From Owenia fusiformis (lineage: Eukaryota; Annelida; Polychaeta; Sabellida; Oweniidae), in NCBI GenBank assembly GCA_903813345.2, contig CAIIXF020000005.1:7073375-7137374 (forward strand): a DNA stretch of 64,000 nucleotides, written 5' to 3'. Positions 44,001 to 59,000 of this stretch are shown in pieces. The notes under the pieces were generated by a model, which did no database searches, had not been told where the DNA came from, and worked only from the letters and a program-made list of their open reading frames with translations. How positions within the stretch are numbered: position 1 is the stretch's first letter; every line of letters starts with the position of its first letter. The translations under genes were made by a program, and so were the position numbers.

Positions 44001-47000
44001 CAATACTGTTTTAACAGCACTTGCACTATACAATACTCTTTTAACAGCATTTGCACTATACAATACTGTTTTAATGGCACTTGCACTATACAATACTGTT
44101 TTAATGGCACTTGCACTATACAATACTCTTTTAACAGCATTTGCACTATACAATACTGTTTTAATGGCACTTGCACTATACAATACTGTTTTGAAAGCAC
44201 TTGCACAATACGTTTTAAAAAACAGCAATGTAGGGTACTGTTTGAAATCATAATTTTCTGACAGTTAAGTTACCTTTTAAGAAATATAGTGTTGAAAAAT
44301 ATGATGAGTGTCAGATACGTAGTCTACTACATGTATATAATGGGGTAAATATATATTAATTTGTCATGGGAGGTTGAAAATATAGACTAAAGTGAGGACA
44401 GAAACTGTTTGTCTTTTGATATTATTTGTCCCAATTTGTTAAACATATTCACAAAATCATATATTATTCTGAATAAATCCCATATCTCCCATAAAATGAC
44501 ATATAGAATAACCAATATTGGCATCAAGGTCATCAACAAGCAAGATCAATAGGATAACCAATGGTGTATATTCAACCAAAATGACACGGAAGAACAAAGT
44601 AGCATGCATGTATAATTTCATTCTATAAATCATGAGTAGATTAATTCATTCCCTTGCAGTTGCAGTATAAGAGAAAAAGTGCTTTGCAATCATATTTATT
44701 TGAAAGTAATTTGCAAAATTATTTCATATTTATCTAATGATGATTATACATGTACATGTAGCTGATAATATATATATTAATAAGCTTTTGTGATGTTGTA
44801 TACTTAACGTGTATATGTGAGTATTTTTTTGAAGTAATCATTTAGAAAGGTGAAGTTTTCTCAGACAAGTTAACAGGGGTTTCACTAGAATTTCTTGCAA
44901 CAGGCTAAATGAAGGAAAACAACAGGCAAAATTAATGAAAATCATAAATTTAACATGGAAAAGTTGACAAGTCACTAAAAACAATGGGCGATTTTGTGAA
45001 AACAACAAGTGAAAATCACCTGTTGCCTGCTGCTAATGAAACCCCTGAGTTAATAATCTCAATTTGCACACATCTCAAATTGAATACCTTCAGTAAGTTC
45101 TAGCAACTTGTTTAATTTAGATAGGTTTTACTGTATATGTAATAAACCTTTTGGCTATTACATATCATAACACAGACATAGCCTGCCTTACCAGAAAGGA
45201 ATGAGGTCATGTACTTCTCAATGTGAGTTTTACCTCACCTTTGCAATGTTTACATAAGACAAGTTTTACTGAACTGGGTTGTAACAAAAATATTTAACAC
45301 ATACAATAACTAATAATACTGTTTAATGGTACCCTGGATCTAGCGATAACTCCAGAAACACATGATATACCTATGAAGCTTTATATACGAGGATAATAAA
45401 AGAACTGCAATTTACCTAAAAAGTAATCTGTAACGAAACAATTTAGAGTCATGTTTTCGCATAAATTCTTTTAAATGTTGACGCCCTTTTATGCTGTTTA
45501 TTTATTTTCGGTGTAAAATGTGTACATATCATGTACTTTTCATTCTCTAACTTAGGAATATGAATTTACAATTGTATTCCAATGCTTGACAGTATTCTCC
45601 CAGGCATTTAAACAACGTGGTGTTATGCCCTGTTTAAAAACTTAGATTTATGACATTGATTTAAGAAATCTTGACCAAATAAGATCAAGCAAATATGATA
45701 AATGACAAAATGTGCTCATCTGTACTCACCACTTTTTGGCAATTCCAAAAATGTAACCATTTGTTACATAATGTAACGTGATTCATGTATTATACTATGT
45801 AATGTATGGAGGTTAATTCCAGTGCAGACCTCAGTGGTGAATATTGACTTCAAAAATATAGTAATATTTAGCGAGGGATATTGGTACTGTTTTGAGTCCA
45901 CAAAAAATCAAAATAGAATTGCCATTATAGCTGCAAAATAGTTTAAAATACTTTTTGTTATAATGCTATTAAAACATGATAATAATATATTTTCAAACTT
46001 TACATGGGGCCTTTAAATTTTATTACAGACTGTCTCTTCAAGATATGTCCTATGAACCGATATTCTGCCCAGAAGCAATTCTGGAAGGCTACAAAGCAGA
46101 CCAGTCACACCACCAGTGCAACTGATGCTGTCCTGCTCAAGAAGCTACATGTAAGTACTATGGGTTCCAAGATACATTATCTTATGATTTCATGTATATT
46201 TCAATACATGTATTTATATACTATTAGGTTAATATGAGATATGATGTTTTCATATACTTGTCATGAGCACATGGTATGTTAAGGTGGCCAAATACAGCTT
46301 TGAAGTAAAAACAGACCCATTTTGTGAAACTATATTAAGAAACCATGAAGTCACCTTTATGGTGGTATACAGCGGCGTGACCAGGATTTTGAAAGCAGAT
46401 ATGCAAGGCCGAAGGCAGAGCAAAACTAGGGGTGTGTTCTGAGCAATATCAGACTGTGTAATGGGGCACTATCCATCATTTAGGGTACGCAACTGCGTAC
46501 CCTCGCGTATGCTTGGTTACGCGCCTGGTATACTCTGCTGCTTTTTGATCTACAAAATTTATGATTATGAGTTTATTAAGCTGCTACAGTTAATGCAATA
46601 AAAGAGATGAAAATTACATCTGGCATATTGCAGGCACTTAATATTATAAAGAGGAGGAGGGGTACCATACCTGAAGCTAGCTAGGGAGAATAAGTTGAGA
46701 CAAATGTTTGCGAAAATTTTAACCATATTTCTTCAGAAAAGATATGTCATTGCATGAGCTCGTCAAGCTCCCATCAGCTACAGGACTGGGTATTTCCCTG
46801 TAAAGGCAACCTTTCATCTCAAGGTCACTGTATTTATTAGGATGATGCTAATCATATCAGTTTAATTATTTTTTATCTGACCTCAATATATCCTAAATAT
46901 TACTGTTGTATGATATAGAATTTTGAAGAAATCAGTATGGCATCTTTAAAAAAGTCAGTTTGTTCGCTGGGTCATGTTTTAGGATCTTCAATGGCAATAT

Positions 47001-50000
47001 TATTCGCATCAAATCTAGTTAAGTCATCTTATCCTCAAGTGAGCGTTAACAATCCTCTAAGAGTCTTTATTTGTAGTGAAACAATGTTGTAAGCCTGCAG
47101 CGAGATGTTCATTTGCAATTTAATACACAACCGTTCAATTATATAAATGCCTTTCAGTTTTTATGTCAATAATCTCTGTTTTCTTGTCTGTGTTTGAAAC
47201 ATGAATGTCGCAAAACAATGATGTTGGAGAGTGATTAGGTATAAGTGTACGGTGGAAATGTATATTGATTCAGTATTAATACCATGCTTTAGGCGAACCA
47301 TAATGGCTTACCAATACAAAAGGATTGCTTGTTTTTTATATTTTAGTGTTCTCTATTATATACTTTACAGTACACTGTTTATTGGTACCATTTCTGTATC
47401 CGGGATTCAGTATTTTGGACCCTTATTTCACAGGAACTTGTATCATAGTGGTTTGTATCAGTATTTGATAAGGTGTACATGGTTGTGTGTATTCTTAATT
47501 CACAGGTGTCACCATGGTTGTGTGTCATCTTAATTTATAGGTGTCACCATGGTTGTGTGTATTCTTAATTCACAGGTATTACCATGGTTGTGTGCCATCT
47601 TAATTCACAGGTGTTACCATGGTTGTGTGTCATCTTGATTCACAGGTGTTACCATGGTTGTGTGTCATCTTAATTCACAGGTGTCACCATGGTTGTGTGT
47701 CATCTTAATTTATAGGTGTCACCATGGTTGTGTGTCATCTTAATTCACAGGTGTCACCATGGTTGTGTGTCATCTTAATTTATAGGTGTCACCATGGTTG
47801 CGTGCTATCTTAATTTACAGGTGTCATCTTAAAGGAATTATAAGGGATAGAGAATATGATATAAAAACCATGTCAATATTTTTCTTACAATCCTAATTTG
47901 GATTTCTAAAAAAATAATGAAGATTTATCTGGTTTCAAATTAAGGGGTATATAGTAAAATTAGGGCTCTTCACTATAGATCACACTACCCTACCTCGATC
48001 GCGCATGCGCGAATCTTTTGGCTTTCAAACATGTCGCTTTTGAGTATATCGACTGCTTAGTCAAAAGGTTAATACGTTTGGTGCTCGGAGTGAGTCAATA
48101 TTGCTATTCGCTACACTTCAGTGGTGCAATAGTGAAGTCCATGTTCCAAGTTATATGATAGTTGAAGAAATAATGTAAATAATATCGTTTTAAATTTTAA
48201 AATATTTGATACGTCATAGTACACGGTACACAGCTGCAAAAGTTGATCAATACAGGGTACAAGGAATGTAAATTGTTCAATAGTACAGGGAGCGAGAAAG
48301 TAAGCTGATTATACAGACATACTATGTCCCGACCTCATGTACATTTACGTTGCAAACAGTGAAAGTAATGCTAAAAAGGCCGCCCGTTGATGCTTTGAGG
48401 TGTCATCAATTGTTATTTAATCCAAATAAAGTAAACATTATTTTGTAGATTTAGACACGGGCTTTCAAGTCGTATGCAATTTAGTCATTAAATCAACAAG
48501 AACGCTAGATTATATGTGTTACTAGGGTATCAACTTGAAATAAAATAACGAAATTAAATATCAACACGTTAATGATAAATGACTATCCGCTATCAGTATT
48601 AATGACTATTTGCTACTCAGAATAATCAAAATTGCCTGAACTACATATGAAGAATCTTTCTATAGAACCCCTTGAATGGTCTAATTCACTACCGTCCTAA
48701 AAACCCGACCATTCAAAATGTTTTGTTCAAATTCACAAAAATACAGTTGACTAACATACTAGAAAACGTATCCACCTATAACACGATGACACGCAGTTTA
48801 AATAACAGTTAACTGTTTTTTTGTTACATATCAATGTAACATTTTCGAAGGGAAACTTACATGCTCCCTGTACGTTGATAGATTTACTGAAATGTATCGT
48901 GTATTGCATTTGGTTTTGCTTCACTGCGCCCACTATTATCTATCTTTGCCTATAGTGTTTTTTTGCCAACAATATTCTACACACTCCTTGATGAATCAAT
49001 TCTATGTCTGGTAGAACACTAGAAATAAATGTAAAATGTATTTTACGTTCAGAAATATGGAATTAAACCCACGTCCTCCATTTGCAACTAAGCTGTACCC
49101 TGTTTCCCTTTTAAACGTGGTCACGTGGTAGGGTAGTGTGTAGATAGTCAATGCATTCCCAAAAGTTTTTTGTGGTTTCCATTTATAGAATTGAACAGAT
49201 TTAGAGCTTTCCATTGGTCAGTGTTATTTTTAACCTGTGATACCACAAGTAGTTTATCTACAAAAATAACTTAAAGTCTCATTGTATTCTGAGGAAAAAT
49301 CATATGTTATCTTTTCATATCACCCAAGTTCAAAGACTGTATGGAGTGCAGGCCCGTAGCCAGAGGGGGAGTGGAGGGATCAGCTGCTCCCCTGGCCAGA
49401 AATTCTTTCAAAATCATGCAGTTTTTCACCATTCTGAGCACTTTTCGCATGATTTTTCTGGCCAAAAACTGTCAAAAAGCTCCCACCCCTTGGCAAACGC
49501 TCCTCCTTGGTAAAACCGCTCCCCAAGGTAAATCTTGGCTACTTGGCTAATCTATAGTTCTCATAAGAATACATTTAAAGTTTCTCAAAATGTTATGATA
49601 CATTTGAAAAAACATTCACAATTGTATAAATGCATTTCAATGCCTGTTAGATAAATTGTTCTATTTAGAATTCCAACATTTCCAGGGTTTTATAGGTTTG
49701 GTACCTCAGAATGTCAGTTATATCCTGAAAGGAAAGTTTTACATCATTTTACACTTAAATAAAGTGGGTTCTGATATTCTGGTTAAGGCATTAGGAAATA
49801 TATCATTAGGTCTGAAGTAGCCCCAAAACATACTTGTTCTTTACATAGCCCATAAAGTATAAACAATAATTCCTTGTTTAAGCATACCTTTACAATTCGG
49901 TGGAACTTTGTATTCCCCAGTTACGTTTATGCAAATGCATTTTTGGCTACTATTCTAAAAAGCAAAATAGAATTTCTATACCAATTTGGGAAAGAGTGAG

Positions 50001-53000
50001 ACATTCTATATCAAACCTATAGCCTGAGAACTTACTAACTGTACTGTACTAGATAGACTTCTAAACAACCCCAGTCTATGTTCTAACCTATTACCGTATT
50101 CTCTGTAATTACCGCCCACTCTCTAATAAGCGCCCACCCCGCTTCACAAAGTTCAAGAAACATCGAGGAATCAACAAGAATTGAAGAATATATCAGGAAA
50201 AAAATATTTCTCAAAATCCAGGAGCGGGCGATAATAGAGTACTTACCCTAAAACTGCTGTAAACATGACGCGTTTTGTAATTCTATGCATCCTCTCGATA
50301 CATATCTATCGATGGGTGCTTCCCACACCATACCATGCTAATATTGTCTCCAAATAGTCCATAATGAATGAAGGAATTGTTCTTTATCGGCATTCAGAAA
50401 TTTCAAAAGCTACTGCGCAGATGTTCTGCGCATGTCAAGGTCGTGAACTTTCTGGTTTCTTTTTAATGTTTCTCGACTTTTACACGACTTTTGCACGAAT
50501 AATGATGATCTCTCATCAAATTAGAAATAATGTATAACTTTAGATCGATATCCAGCAGTCTCTAGTGGAAATATTGAAGGTAATCGGCGATAATGACAAA
50601 GTGGGCGTGCCGGAAATAAATTAGACATAGACGGGTCTTCAACCACTGTCAATATTGTCTAAGCGATCTTTACCGTATTCTCTCCAATAACAGCACTTGT
50701 CATATTATTATAAAAATATGTTGAAGAAAATGCATTCTTGTCAAGAAAAATTGCCATACATGAAATTCCTCGGGATTTCTGATTTCTTTCATACATGTAC
50801 ATGGGCGCTTATTAGAATGGTCTAAATAATGTATTTTCAATTTTCTAAACGCCCTGGGCGCTAATTACAGAGAATACGGTATGTGGAATTTTAATATAAA
50901 CAGTTTATCTCCAAATCGGTTCCTATGTTTGCCATTCATGTCTTAAATGAATCAACAGGTAGAATTGGTATCATTTAATCCCCAGTGTTGCCAATTTACT
51001 TAACCAGGGGTGTATTTTAGTACAAGAACATACCACTTGGAATCATAATGGGATAATATGAACACTATAGACTTTAGAATTCTTATTATTCATATCCTGA
51101 AAACATCTCATTGCTTACAGTGGACAATCTATGAGTACCCTGCATTCATTTGACTTCGCTTCTTAAAAGAGAGTTTCGTCTTTTCTAACACTAGACTTTG
51201 TGCTCAGGGAGATCTCTGAAAAAATTCAGTTTAAAGAATTTAAACTTTTTTGGTAATGTATCCTTAATAAATAGGATTTATAACTTTTTCTTTGTATAAG
51301 TTCATAAGAAATACTGAAAACCGATGTATATTAGCTACAGGGAGAAATGCATAACTACCCCAATAAATCCCGATAGATCCAGAAAGCAACACTGTCTGAA
51401 GTTAGCTTAATTATTTACGAGCTAATTATATATTTTCATGATCTGCATTACTGGTACACAATTAACCTGTTCGATGTTATTGAGAAAACGTGTACTTGTA
51501 TCTCTTGTATGAATCCGACATTTCCTTCTTGTATTGTGATCATTAATGAGTCTAACAGGTAAACTTGAACGCACGATATGTCAATTAACGATTCTCACCT
51601 TACCTGTGTGAATGTTTACTTTGATGGAGTTGGTCAGATGCAGTTTCAGAACTTCTTATACAATATAGAGATATTTTTCAAGATCAGTCGTTGTTTTAAG
51701 ACAGAACATTGGAGAAAAGAAAACGGGGGGGGGGGATTTCAGAACTTCTTATACAATATAAAGACATATTTCAAGATCAGTCATAGTTTTAAGACAGAAC
51801 ATTGGGGAAAAAACAGGGGGGACCACAGATGATTAAAGTTATGCAAGTCTTGAATTGTTGATGTGATATCATCATTGACTACTTGAGGCAATTACTCAGT
51901 TATTTCTGTAAATTAGCTCCATTTTATTTTTCATTTGTTAGTAGAACGGTGCTAAAAATAAAATTTTATCATAAAAATGTAACATTAATCTATGCTGTAT
52001 ATTTCATAATTTATACTCAATTAAGTTTCAACTGATTTGTTTAACTTTTCTAAAAACCACAAACCCCAAACCACAAACTTCCTAACTTTTTCTGCAACTT
52101 TTACTTTCAAAATAGATTTGATTGAAAGCTGAAGCTAGGGCTTAATTGTCAGAATGTTATATATATAAGCCGAGCCTGAGAATGGCATCTTCGACTTCCA
52201 AGGTGGTTATAACATACCTTCGATGCAAATGCTTAGTTTCTGTCCTGTTACGGTGTTTTATGTCACCCGTAAATATTAGTTTTACTGTACGATATATTTT
52301 GTAAATTAATTTGTTTTTTATTTAACATTTTTCAAGAATATTGAACTTTTATGCTAGAAGATGACCAGGCTTTAAATGTGACATTATGTTGCATTGTATG
52401 TTGTACAAGTATTGAATTATAAGGGATTGTAAAATTCTCTATGGATTTGCCTAAATTTAATCAGCACAAGGTCTTGCCTTGTCCTCACCCCCCCCCCCCC
52501 CTCCCCAGATCAATGACAGTGTGAGAGCTGCCGACTTGAAACAGGAGGAGGGCATTTCATTTCCGAGAGACTACAGTCTTTATCAGTCCCTTGCTAGTTG
52601 AAAGTAGAAGTACGAGTATCGGAATGGTGATTGATGGTTTTAGTAATCGTACAAATCCAATATGGCCTATGAAGTGATGATGCACAGTCAACTTAGCCTA
52701 GGGTGCCCCTGAAGTGACCATAGTTTTTTTGAAAAATAGAAAGGCTGTATAATTCAGACTGAGATAAAGTTTACTTGTCTTGCCCAAAGAGGTACTCTTT
52801 TCAGGGAACACAACCCTACTGTACTCAACAGATACAATCTTCTCAATTATATAATTTGCGGAAATAAAGATTCTTCACTCCTTGACAACCCCACTCTATT
52901 TCAACATGTTCAGACATTCATCAGAGACACTCATAGATTTTTATAACTGTATACTTAACTTCTTGCATGACACCTCAACATTTCACATGTAGGCCCCTAG

Positions 53001-56000
53001 GGGGTATAAAAGTGCAAAACTGTTAACACTAGGCTGAATAAAATGATTTAAAAAAAGAAGTTTACTCATGCAGTAACATTTAAAAAAATACAAAATCTAA
53101 CTATAATTGACTTGTCAAATGTACAAGTTGGTAAACATTTTTTCAATGATTTTAACTAATATATTGTCAAAAATGACGAAAAAGTCCTTTCGCAATCCAG
53201 CCATATTGTTGACTCTAAACTTGAGATTCCCATATACCAGTGCACTTTACTAAAATGATGTATTTTTTGTATGTACAGCAAAAACCGAACATCCGCCAGT
53301 TTGAACACTTTTCCTGGTTCCATGCTCATTCAGATTAGACAGGTTTAACTGTACATCGGACATTTTATTCCCAATTTTGTCAAATTTTTAAAAATCAATC
53401 TTTAATTGGGCAATTGATTCTGCAGTTTTAAGTATCTAGGTTACCTGCATTATTTGCTGAACATTGGTTTGCATCATACATTTTCACTTGAATCATTTTC
53501 AGATATATCATTGTCTTTATTCATCAGACATTCACTCCCACCTTGATGAACATCATTTAACAGTATTCTCCACAGATCAAAGACTAAAACAAAATATAAC
53601 CTGGAACATTTCTTGTTTCAATCATTTTATTTTACAAGTACGTTTAAAAAATCTCACTAATTTCCCCTGATCTAATAAGATCATATTTGTTGTTTGTGCC
53701 CATTTGGCCAAGAAGGAGGAAATGCCCGGACCTTTAGATATAATAGACATAATTATGTCTCTTGCTTACCACCTTCATCTGTTCGAATTTTCACTGGCTA
53801 GTTTCCAAATACTACATTTCGATGTGATGTTTTAATCGATGTTAAGGCATATTATGTACACTTTTTTATCGCACTTTGAAAAAGTGCTATATTGTCGTCG
53901 TCTTGTGCTGTTGGGCGGGCGTGCGGGTGGGCGGCACATAAACCAAATCTTGTCATCAAATTTCCAGGATAACTGCTTACCTGTTCAACTTGAAATTTTT
54001 ACAGATGCAAGAGCAGACTAGTACCAAGATCTGATTAGGTTAAGGGCATGCTGGGTAAACTACGTGGCAGCCATTTTGAATTTTTCAACAAATCTTATCA
54101 TCAAAATTCCAGGAAAACCACTTATCTGTTCAACTTGAAATTTTTACAGATGCAAGAGCAGACTATTGCAAAGATCTGATTAGGTTTTGGGTATGCTGGC
54201 TGAATTACATGGTGGCCATTTTGAATTTTTCAATTTGGTGGCCATTTTGAATTTTTCAACTTGCTCCAAATTGACCAAATTTTTTTTAAAAACATCTACA
54301 AGTTCTCAGAAGTTCAAATCTGACCTTAGATTTCAGATTTGACCTTTCGTTGACCTTCAGTGACCTTGAAAAGGTCAAAAATTTGATTTTCTAAATTGAT
54401 ATTTTGGATTTAAATTTAGGTCAGCTTAATTACAAAAGACCTACTGAGGTCTGAAAAAGTGAAATTTTCAAGGTCGAAGGTCATCAAATTAGGTCACAAA
54501 CAATGTTATCTAAATTTTCCCAAAGTTCAAGACTACAAATAAATTCTTGTCATCAAAATTGCAGGAAAACCGCTAACCTTGTCAACTTGAAATGTTTACA
54601 GATGCAAGAGCAGACTAATGCCAAGGTCTGATTAGGTTTTGGCCATGCTGGGTAAATTGCATGGTGGCCAGTTTGCTCTTCAAAGTGCGATATTTATCAC
54701 TGTGTGTCTTGTTTATCTTGGTGTGAAATAAGAAGCTATGATATTGGTTAACACTCCAGGAATGAACATAATAATATTTGAAGCGTATTTCTAAAATTTT
54801 GAAGCTGCCATTGATGACGCCATTTGTTTGGCAATTTTTGACCAATCAGAGATATATGTCATCTCAATACAGGTTTACATTATAAGCGTAGGTCATCTCT
54901 TAACTCTGGGGTTATTCCCCCATGCATTTGGCCATATGAAAAATTCCAATCAAATCACTGAAATATTTTTGGTTAATTCAATTTCAATTTCCATAATATC
55001 AAGCAATTTAGCCACTCAGCTCACATTTCTAGCATTTCACGTTCAGATGTATACAGGGCTAGTATTTGGCTGCATGGTTTCATGATGTGAAGACTAACGA
55101 TTCAATGATTGGCAATAATCTGATAATCCTGAGGATTGATCTTTTCCTAATTGATAATCCAACCACATTTCATGAGTTACCACGAAATAAAGTCCCAAAG
55201 TAATCAACCTTTAAGATGAAAAATAGAATGAGGGAGAGAACGAACAAGTAAACAAATTGATATGTGTTCCACGATATGTATCTGCACTCTACTGAGATGT
55301 CAAAAACTGGCTATTTGATCAGTTGAGAGAGACATTTTGTGCAATATGATGTACTTGGTCTGTTTGATACTTTAAGCACAATACTATTCTTTCATCTCTA
55401 CAGTAAGTGGCATTGAGTGCCACAGATATCTCAAGGCGCTTTTTATGACGTCATCTTCTCAAGAATGTTTTTCGAGTTTCCAATGGTTACCATGAATTGT
55501 TTTATGACCTAGTTAGCCCATCCAGGCAAATGTCCAAAGTTATTTACAGTTTTTGTTGTAAAAAGTATAGCAATATTGTTGATATCTTACATGTACAAGT
55601 AAGAACATTATATTTTACTTGCTGGGATGATATTTGGCTGCTCATCACATCATATGGTGGTCTTTTTGAGAAATAATGACTGTCAATCTTGTCTGACACT
55701 TATAAGATGTCTAATGGAATTTGCTATACCTTGGCCTTGCCAGTATCTATCATTATTACCACCTTGTCGGGCCAGTTCTAGGGGTTTCAGTGCTAGTTAA
55801 GAAGGCATTCATTTTACTATATCGACCTGAGCAATATGTGATGTCATAGTGGTGGTCATTATTGCTGGTCAAGAATGCAATTAATGACCGGCAATTTTCC
55901 CCGGGAAATTAGATATTGTTCAGTGCTTAAGATTTTCTTGCTGTTTCAGTCCTGGTCATTAACGGTGGTAATAATACTATTTTAGTAATTGTACTATTCT

Positions 56001-59000
56001 TCCTTTTTGTGTTTTCTTAATTCTAATTGTCACTTTTGGCATAAAGTGATAGACATAAAAGATTTGATAGTGAAAGCATTCTGTCCCTTATCCCGTTCCA
56101 GACTATAGTCCTGTACTGAGCGCATACATTTGCCTGTACGATTACAACTTGAGAGAATTATCTACGCCACTTCCACTTAGGAAACCTACCTCAATGCATT
56201 CTAGAACTCAAAATGTAACTTCTAATATATTGGAACCGCCGATTGTCTGGGTTAGTTGGCAGAACGAGGTCTTTTTGTTTCTTATGGCTCTTTTGGTCGA
56301 AGTTCGATTAAGATGGCGGTTATAACGGAATTTCCCGAACTTTTCCGTAATAGCACGAACTTGGTATTTCGTTACGTCACTTCCGTGTAAAATGGATTTG
56401 TTTTCGGTAAGAGGGAATTTCGAAAATTTCGGACAATATTTTCAATATTTATTGCCATGTCGACATCCTATGCTCTTAACTGTATACCGAATGGTTAAAC
56501 AATGTTTCTTACCGGAAACAAATCCATTTAAACACGGAAGTGACGTAACGAAATACCAAGTTCGTGCTATTACGGAAAAGTTCGGGAAATTCCGTTCTAA
56601 CCGCCATCTTAAATGAACTTCGACCAAAAGAGTTGTAATCGTACAGGCAAATGTATGCGCTCAGTACAGGACTATAGTCATGGAACGGGATAATCTGTCC
56701 CTATTCTGAAATGGCAACGCAAATTTGAGTTATCCCGGATATAATTATACATGTACATTATTAGATTAGTACATTGTAGTCTTTGAATTATTTATTTCAA
56801 TTACAAAGAATCAAAAAAATATTCTTGATAATTTTTGTGAGATATTTGTCTCAGGATCAGCTGCAACCCTGCATTTGGTAAAAAATGTCATCATGATCCC
56901 TCCACTTGCGAAGTATAACACAACATGATTCAGAAATGTAAAATCAGGAACTTCAAATCAAATGAATATATTCCATTTTCGGAATAACATTGATTTAGAT
57001 TTCAAATACAAATGTGTATTACAGAACTGAAACCTTAGGTTCAATGAGATATGAATATGAATCATTTTTATTTTCAGATAAAATGTTCTCTATTATCATA
57101 TGAATTGATCGCGAAAACAAAACATGTTTCAGTTTTTATTTGAACACATGGTGTTATTACATAAAATCACTCCCCCCAGTTTTCTGCAAGTTAAAATGCT
57201 CAATTCTGCAAGTGAAATTAGTGAATTCTGCAAGAAGAAAGGGCTGATTCTGCAGAAATTCCGCGGATATTCGCGGCATTTTTTTATATAATATAAATAA
57301 CTGTTATTAATTTATGTCTTTGTTTAACTTTCTGACGAGAACCGAAAGAAAAACTAATGGTTTTCGAACCAGTAAACGGGAAAATATCGTGATAGTCAGG
57401 TAGTCAGTCACTACATACATGCTGCCATCTAACGGCAGAAATCAAACGATGGCGTTTAGAATTTTCACTTCGCATAATTTGGGTTATTTCTGCAAGGGAT
57501 TTGACTGAAAACGTGTCAAATTGTTACAGGTAAGACTGACTTTTTAAACTTTTGGAAAATATATGGATTCTGCGGAAAATTCCGCGGAAATTGACCAAAA
57601 TAGTTGATTCTGTAATTCCGCGGGCAGAGGCAAATTCCGTCCGCGCTCTGCAAACACGGAATCCTGGGGGCAGTGTAAAATAAAACATTATCTAACAATA
57701 TCATCGTGAAGTTGTTTCATGCAAATTCTATTATGTATTTAAACATGACTGCATTCATAACTTCTATAAACTTTCAAGAAAGTCAATATTTCCCTCGGTA
57801 TGTATTCGGAGACACTGTTCCTGGTAATACAAGTAATATTAACGTCATAACGGCAAGCCGTAGTAATGGTGGGTCGATATTCAAAAAATGTGAGTTTTCA
57901 TGTTCGAATCGTAATATAGACCTCAGAGCAGGTGTAATATTGACTAATACATACCTTAGGGCTAGGCACAAAACTAAGAACCTCTCACTCCCTTCTGTTG
58001 TTCGGGGTACATAAAACGTTTGTGCCTATAAAACCTGCTCTTATTTTTCTTAATTGAATAAAATGATTCAAACTTTGCATATATTTCAATAACAGTTGCC
58101 AGTGACTCCCCAGCTTTAAAACAAGCAATGGTGCACCCAGTTGAACATGTTCAAATCACAGTACACCAAGGTGGACATTTGTTTGCTCCATTTGAAATTT
58201 TGAAAAATAGTGACTGATTTACTCTTTTTATGTCACCACCTTGTGGTGGTGACATATCGTTATAGTCTCCAACTTTTTGTGGATGGTGGTTGGTTGTCAG
58301 CATTCAGTGTGCAGTGGTTGGTGTCTGTAAGAAATGGCAGGTGGTGACATGTTGCATTTTAATGCCTTGTAGAGTTTGATTCAGCATTATCTAGAAATTA
58401 CCAGCCTCTAAGCCTAAAGGTATGACTAATCGGAATTTTTGACAAGTTTTAGATATCAGAGATGGAAAAATGAGACTACTCCACCCTGTTGAAAGAATTC
58501 TGCGAAGAATACAGAGTTTTATTTGTTTCCATGTCACAATGTCCCTGCCTCATTTTATACCTGGTTAGTTAGGAATTTTGATAAGTAAACAGTAGAGCCT
58601 GATTAGAATTTGTGGCTAGTATACATTTCTTTAGTGGTCTTAAATATTTACAAACATATCAATCAGTTATTAAATAGTGAGACCATGCATGATTATACTA
58701 AATTACACGACTAAAGACAAACCATTTTTATGCTGCATGAAAATTTGTATTTTACATACATGTTTCATCAATTCTTACACCAAATCACTATGAGGATAGG
58801 TTCAAGTCTTGTTTTGATGAAGCTTGAATTCATGTACATTTCAACATATTCAGGGAACACCTTAACATTCTTTACTCCATATCTTTCTGGAACTCTGTTG
58901 CCATGGTAATTTGCTGATTTGGTATTGCTGATTTGTTATGTAATTTGCTGATTTGTAAGGTAATTTGCTGATGCGGTATTGCTGACTTGTAAGGTAATTT

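Larger units (their letters stand above)
33048..46028 (+). other. ITPR: ITPR intron 2 (13 kb)
   Basis: Holds the repeats listed separately (35235-35430, 35772-35952, 36601-37027, 39282-39612, 40021-40197, 40195-40740, 41296-41640, 42590-44213, 44868-45054). The stretches 33150-35230, 37030-39280 and 44220-46020 contain no gene that I can support. CAATATT and AATAAA runs are common but not informative. Confidence 0.6.

Noticed and set aside
42562-44253. Long open frames on both strands (up to 211 residues)
   Set aside because: Product of a 30-bp satellite whose unit is a multiple of three and lacks stops.
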